Assembly (NCBI RefSeq): GCF_001754075.1
Contig: NZ_MIEH01000017.1
Location: 1 to 64,000, forward strand
Direction: 5' to 3'
Source: Merdimonas faecis
GTDB lineage: Bacteria; Bacillota; Clostridia; Lachnospirales; Lachnospiraceae
DNA: 64,000 bases
The notes beneath the pieces were generated by a model. The model ran no database searches. It saw only the letters and a list, made by a program, of their open reading frames with translations, and was not told the DNA's origin. The translations under genes were made by a program, and so were the position numbers. Positions 1-8,084 of the stretch are shown here, one piece after another; positions within the stretch are counted from its first letter, which is position 1, and each line of letters opens with the position of its first letter.

Positions 1-568
1 TACTCATGGTTTACCGTGTACTTTTTATCTGTTTCTTTTTTTAGGAATAGCTATGCATTTGTTTATTTCATATTCAAACATCTATAGATTCGGGATGTTA
101 TCTTTATGCATGCAAGCAGCATAAGTAGACACACCATGATTCTAATTTTTATTAAATGTCGGATAGTAGATGACTGGCTGCAAGGGTAATGATACTCCGG
201 CTGTTCATAAAACCGAGCAGATGGGGAACGCAATAAGTGTGAAGGAAGTGCGTAAATGTTTTGAATTAGGGAAATGATAGAAGTGCCAATCCTGAAGGAA
301 TGTAACAAATGTGTAAGAAGGAATGATTCATACTGTGGAAGGATATAGTGGGAGTATAGGGAAAGAAGTTGGTCACAGGAGAGGGAGATCTTATGGGCTT
401 GTGTTAAAAAGTAAGAGAAGAGTGTGAAAGAAAATCATATAAAAATCAAAGTTATTGAAATTTATGCGTCAGTTTCTGGAAAAAGATGTGTTTATTATGT
501 AGGTGGAAATTCATGGCCAAAATAACTATCAAACATGGCCAAAGTGATGAGGCTTTTTAACAGTTATA
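1..568. other. AT-rich stretch without a convincing gene
   Basis: I see no reading frame here with both a good ribosome-binding site and a protein-like composition. The longest open frame, on the - strand at 63-308, has no Shine-Dalgarno sequence and reads like chance sequence. The 10-base string catggccaaa occurs twice between about 510 and 545, close downstream of the XRE gene. The stretch probably holds the 3' flank of that gene and the end of an unseen neighbour. Confidence 0.4.
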
Positions 569-892
569 TTATAATTTTTCTAAACGACTGGCAAGATATT
601 CCAATGTGTCCAATAGAAGCTGTTGCTTTTCGGGAGAGAATCGTTCTACAATGATTTTTATTTTTTCGGATACAGAAACTTCAGCGGAATAGGAAAAAAG
701 GTCACAAAGAATATCTTGAACAGGAGTATCCAGGGCATTTGCAATAGACTGGATCAGTTCAAGAGTGGGCGTAGAAGAGCCATGTTCAATACGACTAATA
801 TAGCTGGATGTAACATGGACTGATTCTGCAAGGGTATTCTGGGTAATTCCTTTTGCCTCCCGTATATATCGTATGCGTTCTCCGATTGTCAT
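569..892 (-). CDS. XRE-family helix-turn-helix regulator
   Basis: This 107-residue protein has an N-terminal Cro/C1-type helix-turn-helix at about residues 4-60, with the typical pattern of ITQNTLAESVHV followed by SSYISRIEHG and STPTLELIQSIANAL. A short helical C-terminal part (VERFSPEKQQLLLDTLEYL) resembles the dimerisation tail of SinR-like regulators. It is transcribed divergently from the lanthipeptide operon. An inverted repeat in the shared 122-base gap could be its operator, which would make it a local repressor of the operon and of itself. The family call is secure; the target is inferred from position only. Confidence 0.9.
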   Translation of the reverse strand: MTIGERIRYIREAKGITQNTLAESVHVTSSYISRIEHGSSTPTLELIQSIANALDTPVQDILCDLFSYSAEVSVSEKIKIIVERFSPEKQQLLLDTLEYLASRLEKL

Positions 893-946
893 GATTATTT
901 CGCTCCTTTTCTATTACATTTTAACAAGGGAATATATAAAAAGAAA

Positions 947-980
947 TTTACTAATGCGAAGCATATTTACAAATAGTAAA
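947..980. promoter_or_regulatory. Inverted repeat between the XRE gene and the operon, candidate operator
   Basis: TTTACTA at 947-953 and its complement TAGTAAA at 974-980 flank a 20-base spacer in the divergent gap between the regulator at 569-892 and the gene starting at 1015. The position fits an operator for the XRE protein. Binding is inferred. Confidence 0.35.
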
Positions 981-1014
981 CATGAATGTAATATGTGAAA
1001 AAGGAGGCGGAAAT

Positions 1015-1608
1015 ATGTATTATAGTGAAATAGAAGTGGAAGCGATAAAGATAGGTGTAGGTGGAATAGAGAGAGGCAAAAAGAATAGTAAAGATATTCT
1101 TATACAAAGTGTGGTCTGGTTAGTAGAAAGGTACGATGCAACCAGTGATAAACAATATCTAGAGAAAGCTGTCTGGCATATTTATGCTTATCTAGAATTA
1201 GGATATCCCTATGAAAGCGGCCATGAAGTGTTTGATGATGTGTTACAGAAGTTAGGGCATAGCAGAGAAGAATTATTTCCAGCCAAGCAATGGTTTTATA
1301 AACCTATCATTTTGAAAAGGTCAAATATTAGTCAATTATTAGGAAAATGGAATCCCAAGCTGCAGTCTATGAGAATAAAAGAGGCTGTAGAGGATATTAT
1401 AAATAATGTTAAAGAGTGTAAAAAAGGAACATTTCTTTATCATTGTGGGAAAATCATAAGAGAAAGTGAAGGCGAAATGTTATGGGAGAAAACATTTATA
1501 CTATATGTATATGAAGACGAAGCAATTTTGAGAGATATCAATAAGAATAAATATTATATACTAAAGCAGGAGGAGACGCATGGTACGGATCGGGGTTATA
1601 GAAGATGA
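1015..1608 (+). CDS. Conserved protein of unknown function in the two-component operon
   Basis: I do not recognise this 197-residue protein. The start at 1015 is chosen because AAGGAGGCGG ends four bases before the ATG; an upstream in-frame ATG at 982 lacks such a site. The N-terminal half is mostly helical and charged, with a tract like a helical repeat (YLEKAVWHIYAYLELGYPYE). There is no signal peptide or membrane segment, so it is probably cytosolic. Its end overlaps the response-regulator gene by 29 bases, so the two are likely translationally coupled. By position it could be a signalling accessory or a regulator of the downstream kinase, but nothing in the sequence proves this. Confidence 0.75.
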   Translation: MYYSEIEVEAIKIGVGGIERGKKNSKDILIQSVVWLVERYDATSDKQYLEKAVWHIYAYLELGYPYESGHEVFDDVLQKLGHSREELFPAKQWFYKPIILKRSNISQLLGKWNPKLQSMRIKEAVEDIINNVKECKKGTFLYHCGKIIRESEGEMLWEKTFILYVYEDEAILRDINKNKYYILKQEETHGTDRGYRR

Positions 1609-2290
1609 TTCTAATATGCGGGAAATGACAAAGAAGGTTATTGCAAAAGCAATACAGGAGTACGAAGATGTGAAATGTAAGGGATTTGAAAATGCCGAGA
1701 AGTTTCGACAGGAAAAGACAGATTATGACATTGTCATTTTAGATATTGATCTACCGGGGATGAACGGAATTGAACTTGGGAAAAGAATTTTAAGAGATAG
1801 TAAGGATACTATACTAATCTATTTAACATCATATACCGAATATGCATGGGAAAGTTATCTGATAGAAGCATATCAATATATACTTAAAAGGAATATGGAA
1901 GAGCGGCTTCCGTTAATTTTAAAAAGGGTAGTGGCCGATAAAGTAAAAGAGAAAAAAGATTATCGTGTTTTTGGAAATAGTTATAAAAAAGTCAAACTCT
2001 ATTATAAAGATATCATTTACATTCAAAAGAAAAAAGAGAAGAAGTATACAGAATATGTGACAAAAGGAGGAACATATAGAGAAAGGATTCCATTTGGTCA
2101 GATATTAAAAGAGATAGATGATGCCAGATTTGTTCCAATTGATCGTGGACATGCCGTTAATATACAATACATAGATCAAATTGATGAATGTATTATTTAT
2201 TTGGAAACGGAGGAGGCATTTAAAGTCAGTAGGGTCCAGATGACAAATGTAAAGAAGCATATTGCAAAGCATTGGAGGGACTTTGTATGA
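1580..2290 (+). CDS. LytTR-family (AgrA-like) response regulator
   Basis: This 236-residue protein has an N-terminal receiver domain (about 1-120). Its acidic pocket is IEDD at residues 7-10, the probable phospho-acceptor is Asp55 in VILDIDLPGMNG, and the conserved Thr/Ser strand is YLTS. A LytTR DNA-binding domain fills the C-terminal half (about 135-236), including the typical FVPIDRGHAVN segment. LytTR proteins such as AgrA bind pairs of short direct repeats upstream of peptide and quorum-sensing genes. The gene overlaps the kinase start by four bases (ATGA). It is the likely activator of one or both lanthipeptide precursor genes; I could not confidently pick out its binding repeats. Confidence 0.93.
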   Translation: MVRIGVIEDDSNMREMTKKVIAKAIQEYEDVKCKGFENAEKFRQEKTDYDIVILDIDLPGMNGIELGKRILRDSKDTILIYLTSYTEYAWESYLIEAYQYILKRNMEERLPLILKRVVADKVKEKKDYRVFGNSYKKVKLYYKDIIYIQKKKEKKYTEYVTKGGTYRERIPFGQILKEIDDARFVPIDRGHAVNIQYIDQIDECIIYLETEEAFKVSRVQMTNVKKHIAKHWRDFV

Positions 2291-3591
2291 ATAGCATTAC
2301 TTATTTTGTGGTGATGTTTTTCTTTGGTATTTGGGAAGTGTCGATGGCTTATAGTGCTGTAGAAGAGATTTTTTTATTGAAAGGCGCTAAAACAAAAAAA
2401 TATATAATTATTAAATGGGGGAACATTTTTGCCCTTGCTACCATAGTGGCGAAGAACAGAATGATTGCATTTTCTTCAAGAACGCTGGTTATTCTTTGCG
2501 TTTTTATAACGTTTATATGCGTAAGTATAATTGTTAGAGGAAAAGGATGGACGGTGTTTGGGGTTGTCGCGCTTTATTATATTTTTCTTACAATATTAGA
2601 TTTTATTTTTTCCTATATTTGTATTGAATTTATTGGCGCAAAATTTGAAAGAATCATATATGTAGAGGAATACTCGTTCTGGGCGATAGGAATATACAGT
2701 ATGGCAAGAATCATAATGGGGATGCTGTTATGCAAATTAAAAAAAGAATCGTCGGAAGAAATGCATATTATCTTGATAACCTACAAAAAAATTTTTTTTA
2801 TAACCTGTGCCTTTTTGTTTATTGTAATGGTCAGATACCAGTTTGTTTTAAGCGCAATGGCCACAGGCGAACAAGAAATTCAAGGTGTTGATAAGGCACT
2901 TGTCTTGACAACTATTCTAACAATAACAACCCTGGGGAGTTTTCTTTATTTTCAATACGTAATAAAGATAAAGGAGACTAAAATTTTAAAATTTCAAGAC
3001 CAGATGTTAAGAGATCGATGTCGTGAGATGCAGCAAACTCGTCAAATTGCACATGATATGAGAAACCATATTATTTTTTTAAAAAAGTACGATGACGAAG
3101 GCCGAGAAGAAAAATTACATCAATATATACAAGATTTATGCCAGGAGATTACACTTTATGAGATGCAGGTTTGGACGGGGATAGAGATTTTGGACTATCT
3201 TCTGACACAGGAAATGAAAAAAGCAGAACAAAGAAATATTAAATTCCAGGTTGAAACACAACGGATAGATCTTTTACCTTTTTCGGATTTAGAAATAGTA
3301 TCTGTTTTCGGGAACCTTTTGGACAATGCAATAGACGCTTGTGAAAAAATAGAGATTGGAGAACGGTGGATACATATATTGATAAAAAAACAGCATAATA
3401 TGTTTTTTATGGAAATTATCAATAGTGTAGAGCAAGATACAGATAGAAAGAGTAAGAAAGGGGGACTCCATGGATATGGGCTAATAAATGTTCAGCAAAT
3501 TGTAGAACGGCATAAAGGAGAAATGAATTGCCAGTTAATGAGTGGTGAGTATTCTGTGACCATCTCAATGTATAGTAAAGGAGGAGTTTAA
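2287..3591 (+). CDS. GHKL sensor histidine kinase, AgrC-like
   Basis: The N-terminal half (about residues 1-225) is a polytopic membrane domain with about six or seven hydrophobic segments. The C-terminal half is a cytosolic HPK10/GHKL kinase: the phosphorylated-histidine region is QIAHDMRNHI, the N-box is FGNLLDNAIDAC and the G-box is HGYGLINV. I place the start at ATG 2287, which overlaps the TGA of the regulator and has GGAGGG seven bases upstream, rather than at the TTG at 2272. AgrC-type kinases sense secreted peptides, so the product of a neighbouring precursor gene is a plausible ligand (inference). The gene ends two bases before the first precursor gene, implying co-transcription. Confidence 0.93.
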   Translation: MNSITYFVVMFFFGIWEVSMAYSAVEEIFLLKGAKTKKYIIIKWGNIFALATIVAKNRMIAFSSRTLVILCVFITFICVSIIVRGKGWTVFGVVALYYIFLTILDFIFSYICIEFIGAKFERIIYVEEYSFWAIGIYSMARIIMGMLLCKLKKESSEEMHIILITYKKIFFITCAFLFIVMVRYQFVLSAMATGEQEIQGVDKALVLTTILTITTLGSFLYFQYVIKIKETKILKFQDQMLRDRCREMQQTRQIAHDMRNHIIFLKKYDDEGREEKLHQYIQDLCQEITLYEMQVWTGIEILDYLLTQEMKKAEQRNIKFQVETQRIDLLPFSDLEIVSVFGNLLDNAIDACEKIEIGERWIHILIKKQHNMFFMEIINSVEQDTDRKSKKGGLHGYGLINVQQIVERHKGEMNCQLMSGEYSVTISMYSKGGV

Positions 3592-3592
3592 A

Positions 3593-3742
3593 ATGCAAAA
3601 GAACAAGGAAGAAAAATATGCTGGAGATTTAAATGTCGAAATTGACGAAATAAAGAAGGTGATGACAGAAAAAAAAGAACAGGATTTTGGAAGTAGCTTT
3701 ACAAGAGCGTGTGATGCACTTTTAACTATTTTGTGTTGCTAA
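3593..3742 (+). CDS. lanA: Putative class II lanthipeptide precursor (LanA1)
   Basis: This 49-residue peptide gene has GGAGG in ideal position before its ATG and lies just upstream of lanM. The leader (about residues 1-31) is acidic and lysine-rich (DLNVEIDEIKKVM). The C-terminal part, FGSSFTRACDALLTILCC, supplies three cysteines (40, 48, 49) and four Ser/Thr residues for ring formation. The double-Cys end recalls the FTCC end of the lacticin 481 group, but the core is much shorter. There is no clear GG or GA protease site. Alternatively it could be an unmodified or partly modified signalling peptide for the AgrC-like kinase. Precursor status rests on context and composition. Confidence 0.7.
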   Translation: MQKNKEEKYAGDLNVEIDEIKKVMTEKKEQDFGSSFTRACDALLTILCC

Positions 3743-3750
3743 AATAGGGA

Positions 3751-3782
3751 GCTAGGATATCACTGATATCCTAGCCTTTTTA
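3751..3782 (+). terminator. Hairpin with U-run between lanA1 and lanM
   Basis: The 11-base arms GCTAGGATATC (3751-3761) and GATATCCTAGC (3765-3775) are perfectly complementary around an ACT loop and are followed by CTTTTT. This is a classic intrinsic terminator. Its place directly after the precursor suggests partial read-through, giving more precursor mRNA than synthetase mRNA. Confidence 0.85.
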
Positions 3783-3814
3783 ATATAAACAAAATGTGAA
3801 AGGAAAGAAGAAAA

Positions 3815-6556
3815 ATGTACTTTAGAGAATTTTATTTTAAAATTTCAAAGAGTTTAGGAGTTCCCTGTGAATATTTTGCACAGCAGTTACAAGCAATATG
3901 TTTGAGGACACTGATTGCAGAAATGCATCAGTATAAGGATAAACATTTATTAAAAGGGCAAAATTCGCAAGAAGAATACCTATATTTTTGTAGAGAAGTT
4001 ATTGGAAAACAGAAGTTTATAGACGCCTGTTTTGAAAAATATCCGGAACTTTATCGGTGTGTACAAGAGAAGATACAATTTGTTACGGACTATTATCAAG
4101 AAGTTTTACACAATTTTGAACAAGATAAATCGGAAATTTCAAGAACAATATGTAATAGAGAAATAAATAAGATCATAAAAATAGACGGAGGAGTGGGAGA
4201 TACACATTGTCAGGGAAAACAGGTTTTAAAACTAACATTGGATAACGGGGAAAAAATATTATATAAACCCCATTCATTAAGGAATGAAGTGATATTTTCT
4301 GAATTATTGCAGTGGTTGGCCGGGCGTACAGGAATCATTCAAAAACAATATAATGTTTTATCCAGAGAAACATATGGATGGAGTAAAGTAGTGGAATATC
4401 AGGAATGTAAATCAAATAAAGCGGTCAAAAGATTTTATCAGAGAATGGGAGCGCAATTATTTTTAGCCTATATTCTGAATACAAGAGATCTCCATTGTGA
4501 AAATTTGATTGTAGCTGGAGAGTATCCAGTTTTTATAGATTTAGAAAGCTTGGTATTCACATCGAACGACGAAAAAGGATATAAGGTACAGGAAGAAATA
4601 TACGAAAGGCTTCAAGGGTCTGTTCTATATACGGGGATTTTGCCGGTTTATCATTGGGATCGCAACGGAGGGGGAATTGATGCAAGTGCCATTGGTGGTG
4701 GCGCAAAGCAGAAATATCCCTTCCGGATTCCGAGAGTGGAATATCCAGAAACATCGAATATGTATCTGGGGTATGTATATCCTACGATAGAAGAAGCGAA
4801 AAATAAAGTGATTTTGCATGGCGAAAAAATTATTCCTAATCAATATACTAGAGAAGTTGTAGAAGGATTTGAAAAAGCATATAAAGCAGTGCTTGCTGAA
4901 AAAGCGATATTTAGAGATATGGTAATAAAAAAGTTGGAACATTCAAAAAGTCGTTACATACATGCAGACACACAAAAATACAGTATGCTATTGTCGGCTT
5001 CTTATCATCCGACCCTGCTGAGAAATAGAGAAAATAGATATCGTTTTTTTAAGGATTTTTATTTTGAAAGAAAATTGGATGAAGAGGAAAGAAGGATAAT
5101 AGAAGAAGAGATACATAGTATGATGCAGGGAGATATTCCATATTTTGAATACCAGTTGGATGACAGAAATTTGAGGGATGGAGAAGGGAAAAAGATTGGA
5201 ACTTATTTTAAAAGAGAACCGTTGGTAAAAGTACAGCAAAAAATAGATAAGCTAACCCCAAAAGATTTAGTAAAACAGAAACAGTATATCCAGACTGCGT
5301 TGGGGTTTATGTTAAAGGACCCAAACGTATATCATAATGGAGCATATCGAGTGAAAGATCAAATCTCAAAACAATCATTTGGTATAGTGCAAATCATCAA
5401 AAGACTAATAGAACAAGTAATATCTGAGGCAGTATGGAATGAGGACAAAACAGAAGTGGGGTGGGAACAATTAACTCTTGGACAAGGGTGTCAGTTTACC
5501 TGGAATATAGAACCAATGAATTATTATTTATATCAAGGTCTTGCCGGGATGCTACTCTTATTTTGGAAGATTAAAAATATAGAAATGTTTGGGCGAGTTG
5601 CCGAGGAAATCTATCAAACACTTTGCGAGATGTTTTTTCGATATACGAAAGAGGGGGAAGAGAATCTTAAGAGTCTATGCTCTAAATGTACAGGAATGTA
5701 TGAGGGAGAGGGAGCTGTTGTTTATGTATATCTATTGCTTTATCAGCAAAGTAAAGAAGAAATCTTTTTAGAATATGCAAAAAGGCATGCTGCAATCGTG
5801 GAGAGATTGCTGGATCAAGATGAAGTATATGACCTTCTTTCTGGAAATGCAGGGGCCGCATGGGTAATGCTGCAATTATATTATATAACCAGAGATGATT
5901 ACTTTTTGGATATAGCAAAGAAAGCAATAGATATCTTAATTACCGCAAGTGAGAAGCAAGAAGAAGGGATTGGATGGAGAATTGCTGATCAGCCGTCAAT
6001 GGCAGGAATGGCACACGGAAACAGTGGCGTGTTAATGCCAGTCTTTGCATTATGGAGAGAAACGAAGAATGAAAAATATGAGAACTTGGCAGAGAACATC
6101 TGGAAGTACGAAAACAGCCTGTATGATTCCACGATTCAGAATTGGATAGATAAGAGGGTTAAGGAAATTGATGAAGATGAAATTGGTCCAGTAGCATGGT
6201 GCCATGGAGTGGGGGGAGTTCTGTTGTCACGCTTAAATTGCTATAAAATGGCAGAAGAAAGTAAATGGAAAGAACGATTGAGCAAAGACATAAAAAAAGC
6301 ATATACAAAGTTGAATGATTATTGGTTAAGGGACAGCTGGTCATTATGTCACGGCATTTGTGGAAATCTATGGATTCTTGAAAAAACTGACCGAGAATTT
6401 TGGCACAAGAGGACCGATAAAAGAGAACAATTGCTACCTAGCGAAATACAATGGCTTCCCCAAGAAAAAAGGAATCCAGGTTTTATGAATGGATATGGAG
6501 GAATATTATATTATTTTCTGTCCAAAACTAATATGGTCAAAGAAACAGACAAATAA
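3815..6556 (+). CDS. lanM: Class II lanthionine synthetase LanM
   Basis: This 913-residue bifunctional enzyme dehydrates Ser/Thr in the precursor and then adds Cys thiols to form lanthionines. The N-terminal DUF4135 dehydratase domain (about 90-520) has the kinase-like catalytic signatures KPHSLRNE and RDLHCENLIV followed by VFIDLE. The C-terminal LanC-like cyclase (about 570-905) has MAHGNSG, WCHGVGG and LCHGICG. Its zinc ligands are Cys796, Cys845 and His846, so the cyclase site is intact. The length is normal for the family, and the start has AGGAAAG upstream. It lies 72 bases after the precursor gene, separated only by the hairpin. The presumed substrate is LanA1. Confidence 0.96.
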   Translation: MYFREFYFKISKSLGVPCEYFAQQLQAICLRTLIAEMHQYKDKHLLKGQNSQEEYLYFCREVIGKQKFIDACFEKYPELYRCVQEKIQFVTDYYQEVLHNFEQDKSEISRTICNREINKIIKIDGGVGDTHCQGKQVLKLTLDNGEKILYKPHSLRNEVIFSELLQWLAGRTGIIQKQYNVLSRETYGWSKVVEYQECKSNKAVKRFYQRMGAQLFLAYILNTRDLHCENLIVAGEYPVFIDLESLVFTSNDEKGYKVQEEIYERLQGSVLYTGILPVYHWDRNGGGIDASAIGGGAKQKYPFRIPRVEYPETSNMYLGYVYPTIEEAKNKVILHGEKIIPNQYTREVVEGFEKAYKAVLAEKAIFRDMVIKKLEHSKSRYIHADTQKYSMLLSASYHPTLLRNRENRYRFFKDFYFERKLDEEERRIIEEEIHSMMQGDIPYFEYQLDDRNLRDGEGKKIGTYFKREPLVKVQQKIDKLTPKDLVKQKQYIQTALGFMLKDPNVYHNGAYRVKDQISKQSFGIVQIIKRLIEQVISEAVWNEDKTEVGWEQLTLGQGCQFTWNIEPMNYYLYQGLAGMLLLFWKIKNIEMFGRVAEEIYQTLCEMFFRYTKEGEENLKSLCSKCTGMYEGEGAVVYVYLLLYQQSKEEIFLEYAKRHAAIVERLLDQDEVYDLLSGNAGAAWVMLQLYYITRDDYFLDIAKKAIDILITASEKQEEGIGWRIADQPSMAGMAHGNSGVLMPVFALWRETKNEKYENLAENIWKYENSLYDSTIQNWIDKRVKEIDEDEIGPVAWCHGVGGVLLSRLNCYKMAEESKWKERLSKDIKKAYTKLNDYWLRDSWSLCHGICGNLWILEKTDREFWHKRTDKREQLLPSEIQWLPQEKRNPGFMNGYGGILYYFLSKTNMVKETDK

Positions 6557-6842
6557 GGTCAAAGAATTGAAAAATAAGTGTATATAATATAAATTTTAGA
6601 TATATTCAAAAAACAATATGAAACAAAGAAAATAATGAATATTTGTTGTACTTTGTTTCTATATTGAGCACATTAAAGTTAGGACATATTTGGACGGACT
6701 TCAATGTGAGGTTTAAATAATACGATAAAGGAGGGGAGACCAATGGTTTGATCAAATGATTTAAATAGTAGTTTTATTCATTTTGTGTGGCTTGAAAAAT
6801 TCTGCCACAAGTAAACAAACAGTAATCGAAGGAGAGAAAATT
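6557..6842 (+). promoter_or_regulatory. Promoter and leader region of the class I precursor, with a two-codon minigene
   Basis: This 286-base gap separates lanM from the second precursor. A possible promoter is TTGGAC with TTAAAT 17 bases downstream, around 6693-6721; this is weak. At 6729-6751 an excellent AAAGGAGGGG precedes ATG GTT TGA, a complete two-codon reading frame. No other gene is visible in the gap. Confidence 0.4.
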
Positions 6843-7079
6843 ATGGGAAAAATGGATGATTTTGATCTTGATCTGAGAAAAATTGCAGAAAATGGGAACT
6901 CGGCAAATGCCTTATCAGCTAGCGACATGATAACATCTGAGATTATTTCAAAAGTAACAGAAACCATCACTAGAACGTTTAAAGGACAATGTGTATCTGT
7001 TGAAACACCAACCACAGGGATGACATCTGCTTGTTGCAAAAAAGGTGGAACTGATGTAGAACCTCAGTGTGTGCCTTAA
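6843..7079 (+). CDS. lanA: Class I lanthipeptide precursor (LanA2) with an FDLD box
   Basis: This 78-residue peptide begins MGKMDDFDLDLRKI and carries FDLD at residues 7-10, the leader motif bound by class I LanB and LanC enzymes. The start at 6843 follows AAGGAGAG; an upstream TTG would add 20 unlikely residues. The C-terminal part, from about residue 48 (GQCVSVETPTTGMTSACC and onward), has Cys50, Cys64, Cys65 and Cys76 and many Ser/Thr residues. The leader-core junction is not obvious. The full-length lanB and two lanC genes are downstream, so nisin-type processing is expected. The family call is strong; the mature structure is unknown. Confidence 0.88.
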   Translation: MGKMDDFDLDLRKIAENGNSANALSASDMITSEIISKVTETITRTFKGQCVSVETPTTGMTSACCKKGGTDVEPQCVP

Positions 7080-7081
7080 AA

Positions 7082-7110
7082 AGAGCGTGGTTTAACCACG
7101 CTTTTTTTTT
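7082..7110 (+). terminator. Hairpin with long U-run after lanA2
   Basis: GCGTGGT (7085-7091) and ACCACGC (7095-7101) pair around a TTA loop and are followed by ten T. It sits between the precursor and the maturation genes, as the hairpin after lanA1 does. It should raise the precursor-to-enzyme ratio by partial termination. Confidence 0.85.
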
Positions 7111-7127
7111 AGAAAGGAGTTATAAGC

Positions 7128-8084
7128 ATGATAAAAGACGCTTATAGAGAGTATAGAATAAAAATCTACTGTTTTATTATAGTTGCCTTTATTACCCCTT
7201 GGTTTTTTGTGGCATCCGGTATGGAAAATTCTGATTCACAGGTGTTGGGTCCTTATTTGATGATATTACCTGCAAGTGCCATAATACTAGGAAGAATTGT
7301 AGCCACAAAGGCAGTTAGAGGATGGCTGCAATGGCTATTTCTAATAACGTTTGCCCTCTTCTTCATAATGCTGAGCCTTTGGGCTGTTTTGGGCCTAAAA
7401 GATACGTTTGTGGAATCCTTTCAATCGATAGTTGAAGTGCCTTTAAGTATTGTACTGTTTTGCGGATGTTGTTTATATGGCAATGAGTTATATCCATTTA
7501 AAAACATCAAAGATATGATATGGGTCTTGGTGGTGTTTTATTTAATTGAATATATCTTTTACTTTGAGAAGGACTTTCAAGAGTTTGATATAGTTACTAT
7601 GCTACTAGAACCACTTGGTTATATGGTGGCAATACCGTTTAGTGTATTTTTATTTAGCAGCATATTGTTGATGGGGGAAGAATATGCATGGAGAGGGTGT
7701 ATTCAGACTAAATTACAGGCAGTATTAGGAAAAAGAAAAGGAGTCATTGTACTGGGGATTATTTGGGAGTGCTGGCATATTCCGGCATGGTTCGGTTTGT
7801 ATCATATAAATGAGTATGAAGTGACAACCATGGTTATGGTAGTTATTTATAGATTTTTAAGCACAGTTGGTATGGCTGTTTTTATGGGATGGGCATATAT
7901 GAAAACAGAAAATATATGGTGCTGTGTTTTGATTCATGGTTATAACAATGCAGTTGGTGGATTGCTAACGGAGCTATACATGGTTTTTGATGATATACCG
8001 ATGGGAGTTTTTCGGCCAATAGTACTGATGTTATTTTTGTTCGCAAAAGAATATAGAAAAGAAAGTGAGAAGCAGCGATTATGA
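7128..8084 (+). CDS. CPBP-family (CAAX-like) intramembrane metalloprotease
   Basis: This 318-residue protein has about eight hydrophobic segments. The CPBP motifs are present: EEYAWR (Glu184, Glu185 and Arg189), then a His in WECWHIPAW, then a His in VLIHGYNNA. These residues form the metal site of the Rce1/CAAX family. The protein lies in the membrane. CPBP proteins in bacteriocin loci have been linked to self-immunity and to peptide processing. No separate LanP serine protease is visible here, so a leader-processing or immunity role is plausible but not shown. AAAGGAG precedes the start, and the end overlaps the next gene by four bases. Confidence 0.9.
   Translation: MIKDAYREYRIKIYCFIIVAFITPWFFVASGMENSDSQVLGPYLMILPASAIILGRIVATKAVRGWLQWLFLITFALFFIMLSLWAVLGLKDTFVESFQSIVEVPLSIVLFCGCCLYGNELYPFKNIKDMIWVLVVFYLIEYIFYFEKDFQEFDIVTMLLEPLGYMVAIPFSVFLFSSILLMGEEYAWRGCIQTKLQAVLGKRKGVIVLGIIWECWHIPAWFGLYHINEYEVTTMVMVVIYRFLSTVGMAVFMGWAYMKTENIWCCVLIHGYNNAVGGLLTELYMVFDDIPMGVFRPIVLMLFLFAKEYRKESEKQRL

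Noticed and set aside
6843-7079. LanA2 as a LanM substrate
   Set aside because: The FDLD leader motif is typical of class I and its downstream neighbours are LanB and LanC, so class I processing is more likely.
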